Assembly (NCBI RefSeq): GCF_029894335.1
Contig: NZ_JARXZC010000001.1
Span: 357,254-421,253, forward strand
Source: Kitasatospora sp. MAP5-34
Lineage (GTDB): Bacteria; Actinomycetota; Actinomycetes; Streptomycetales; Streptomycetaceae
Direction of reading: 5' to 3'
Length of the DNA stretch: 64,000 nt
Shown: one piece after another, positions 63,562-64,000 of the stretch
How the letters are laid out: each line of letters starts with the position of its first letter
Numbering within the stretch: the stretch's first letter is position 1
Notes under the pieces: model-generated
What the model saw: the letters and a program-made list of their open reading frames with translations, nothing else
Databases searched by the model: none
Told to the model about the DNA's origin: nothing
Translations under genes and position numbers: made by a program

Positions 63562-64000
63562 TCAGCGGGGTGTGGGTTCGAGGGCGATGATCTGCTTCGG
63601 TGCGGGGATGTCGAGCTTGGCCAGGAGGTCGGTCTGGGGCTTGCTGGGGGTGGTGACCTGTCGGAACAGGCCGGTGGGGCCGGTGAATGTGCCGAGGTGG
63701 AGCCGGTCGAGCTCGCGGCGGACGGTCAGCCAGGTCTCGTCGGTGGTGGTCTCGATGATGCGGATCAGCAGCAGGGCGAGCCAGCAGAGGACGACGTGCG
63801 CGCGTATGCGCTCTTCGAGCCGGTGGTAGACGGGCCGCAGGTCGATGATCTGCTTCATGTCCCGCCAGCCCCGCTCGACTTCGAGGAGTTGCTTGTAACC
63901 GAGCGCGATGTCCTCCGCCGACAGGTGCGGGTCGGAGCATCGCAGCAGGTACTTGCCGTCGAGGTTCTCCTCGGTCTTGATCTTTGCGGTGTCGATGCGG
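63562..64000 (-). CDS. IS1634-type transposase (C-terminal part, runs off the right edge)
   Basis: The complement frame is open from the right edge: TEENLDGKYLLRCSDPHLSA, EDIALGYKQLLEVERGWRDM, then KQIIDLRPVYHRLEERIRAH and DRLHLGTFTGPTGLFRQVTT, ending LEPTPR at 63562. This is the distal part of an IS1634-family (IS4 superfamily) DDE transposase, with the catalytic Glu in the EVERGWRDM helix. The element's end probably lies in 63480-63560, but the inverted repeat cannot be identified without the other end. Confidence 0.8.
   Translation of the reverse strand, partial: RIDTAKIKTEENLDGKYLLRCSDPHLSAEDIALGYKQLLEVERGWRDMKQIIDLRPVYHRLEERIRAHVVLCWLALLLIRIIETTTDETWLTVRRELDRLHLGTFTGPTGLFRQVTTPSKPQTDLLAKLDIPAPKQIIALEPTPR

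Overview
The window is high-GC, densely packed DNA with strongly GC-biased third codon positions, GTG and TTG starts and frequent ATGA/GTGA gene overlaps. The gene content (Rv1733c-type protein, GlgE-pathway glycogen genes, a GlnX-like membrane protein, many universal stress proteins, SAV_915-like sequence) points to the chromosome of Streptomyces or a close relative such as Kitasatospora. The decayed genes and transposons suggest an accessory or chromosome-arm region. No rRNA, tRNA or CRISPR array was seen.

Layout. (1) 1-5600 (+): stress and dormancy-type genes (Rv1733c end, DUF302, double UspA, ABC exporter, HTH-flavin-binding-like fusion, D-lactate-dehydrogenase-like enzyme). (2) 5792-11287 (-): an unusual nucleotide-metabolism cluster (radical SAM, Asp/Glu-racemase fold, HhH-GPD glycosylase-like, PfkB, nucleoside deoxyribosyltransferase, dNMP kinase, MazG). 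Its divergent regulator is cut by a 1100-bp IS5-type element (11695-12794), and its PfkB gene has lost its middle. (3) 12992-19277: universal stress genes, a lysA with an internal deletion, relics of a second kdp cluster, a GlnX-like protein and broken gene ends. (4) 19632-25426 (+): kdpFABC with a short, kinase-less KdpD. (5) 25561-30710: a membrane protein, a GNAT, a DUF2254 protein, a receiver/reductase fusion and a zinc-finger protein. (6) 30792-34648 (-) and 34884-55959 (+): two divergent operons. The right one has 19 tightly spaced genes. It begins with a small-molecule module (DJ-1, ThDP enzyme, NTF2 folds, GMC oxidoreductase, VOC, AGE epimerase), continues into a maltose-1-phosphate glycogen module (nucleotidyltransferase, GlgA/GlgM, GlgE, GlgB, GlgX) interleaved with a partner-switching cassette (two STAS proteins, an RsbW-like kinase, a SpoIIE phosphatase, a ParA-like ATPase), and ends in an Na+/H+ antiporter. 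(7) 55967-62484: a frameshifted CPA2 antiporter, a transposase-derived protein without evident catalytic residues, a cNMP-binding histidine kinase, two NTF2 proteins and a secreted ricin-type lectin with 60-bp repeats. (8) 62732-64000: fragments of an IS4-type transposase, a tyrosine recombinase and an IS1634-type transposase.

How the parts may work together. Much of the content fits survival under energy, oxygen or osmotic stress: potassium uptake, universal stress proteins, fermentative lactate metabolism, storage glucan and ion antiport. An 11-bp direct repeat of the form CCTGACGnnTCCTTGACG lies in front of several of these units, including the kdp region, the DUF2254 gene and the lectin, and may mark a shared regulon. 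The two most novel-looking units are the nucleotide cluster at 5.8-11.3 kb and the divergent operon pair at 30.8-56.0 kb. All functions are read from sequence patterns; no database search was run.
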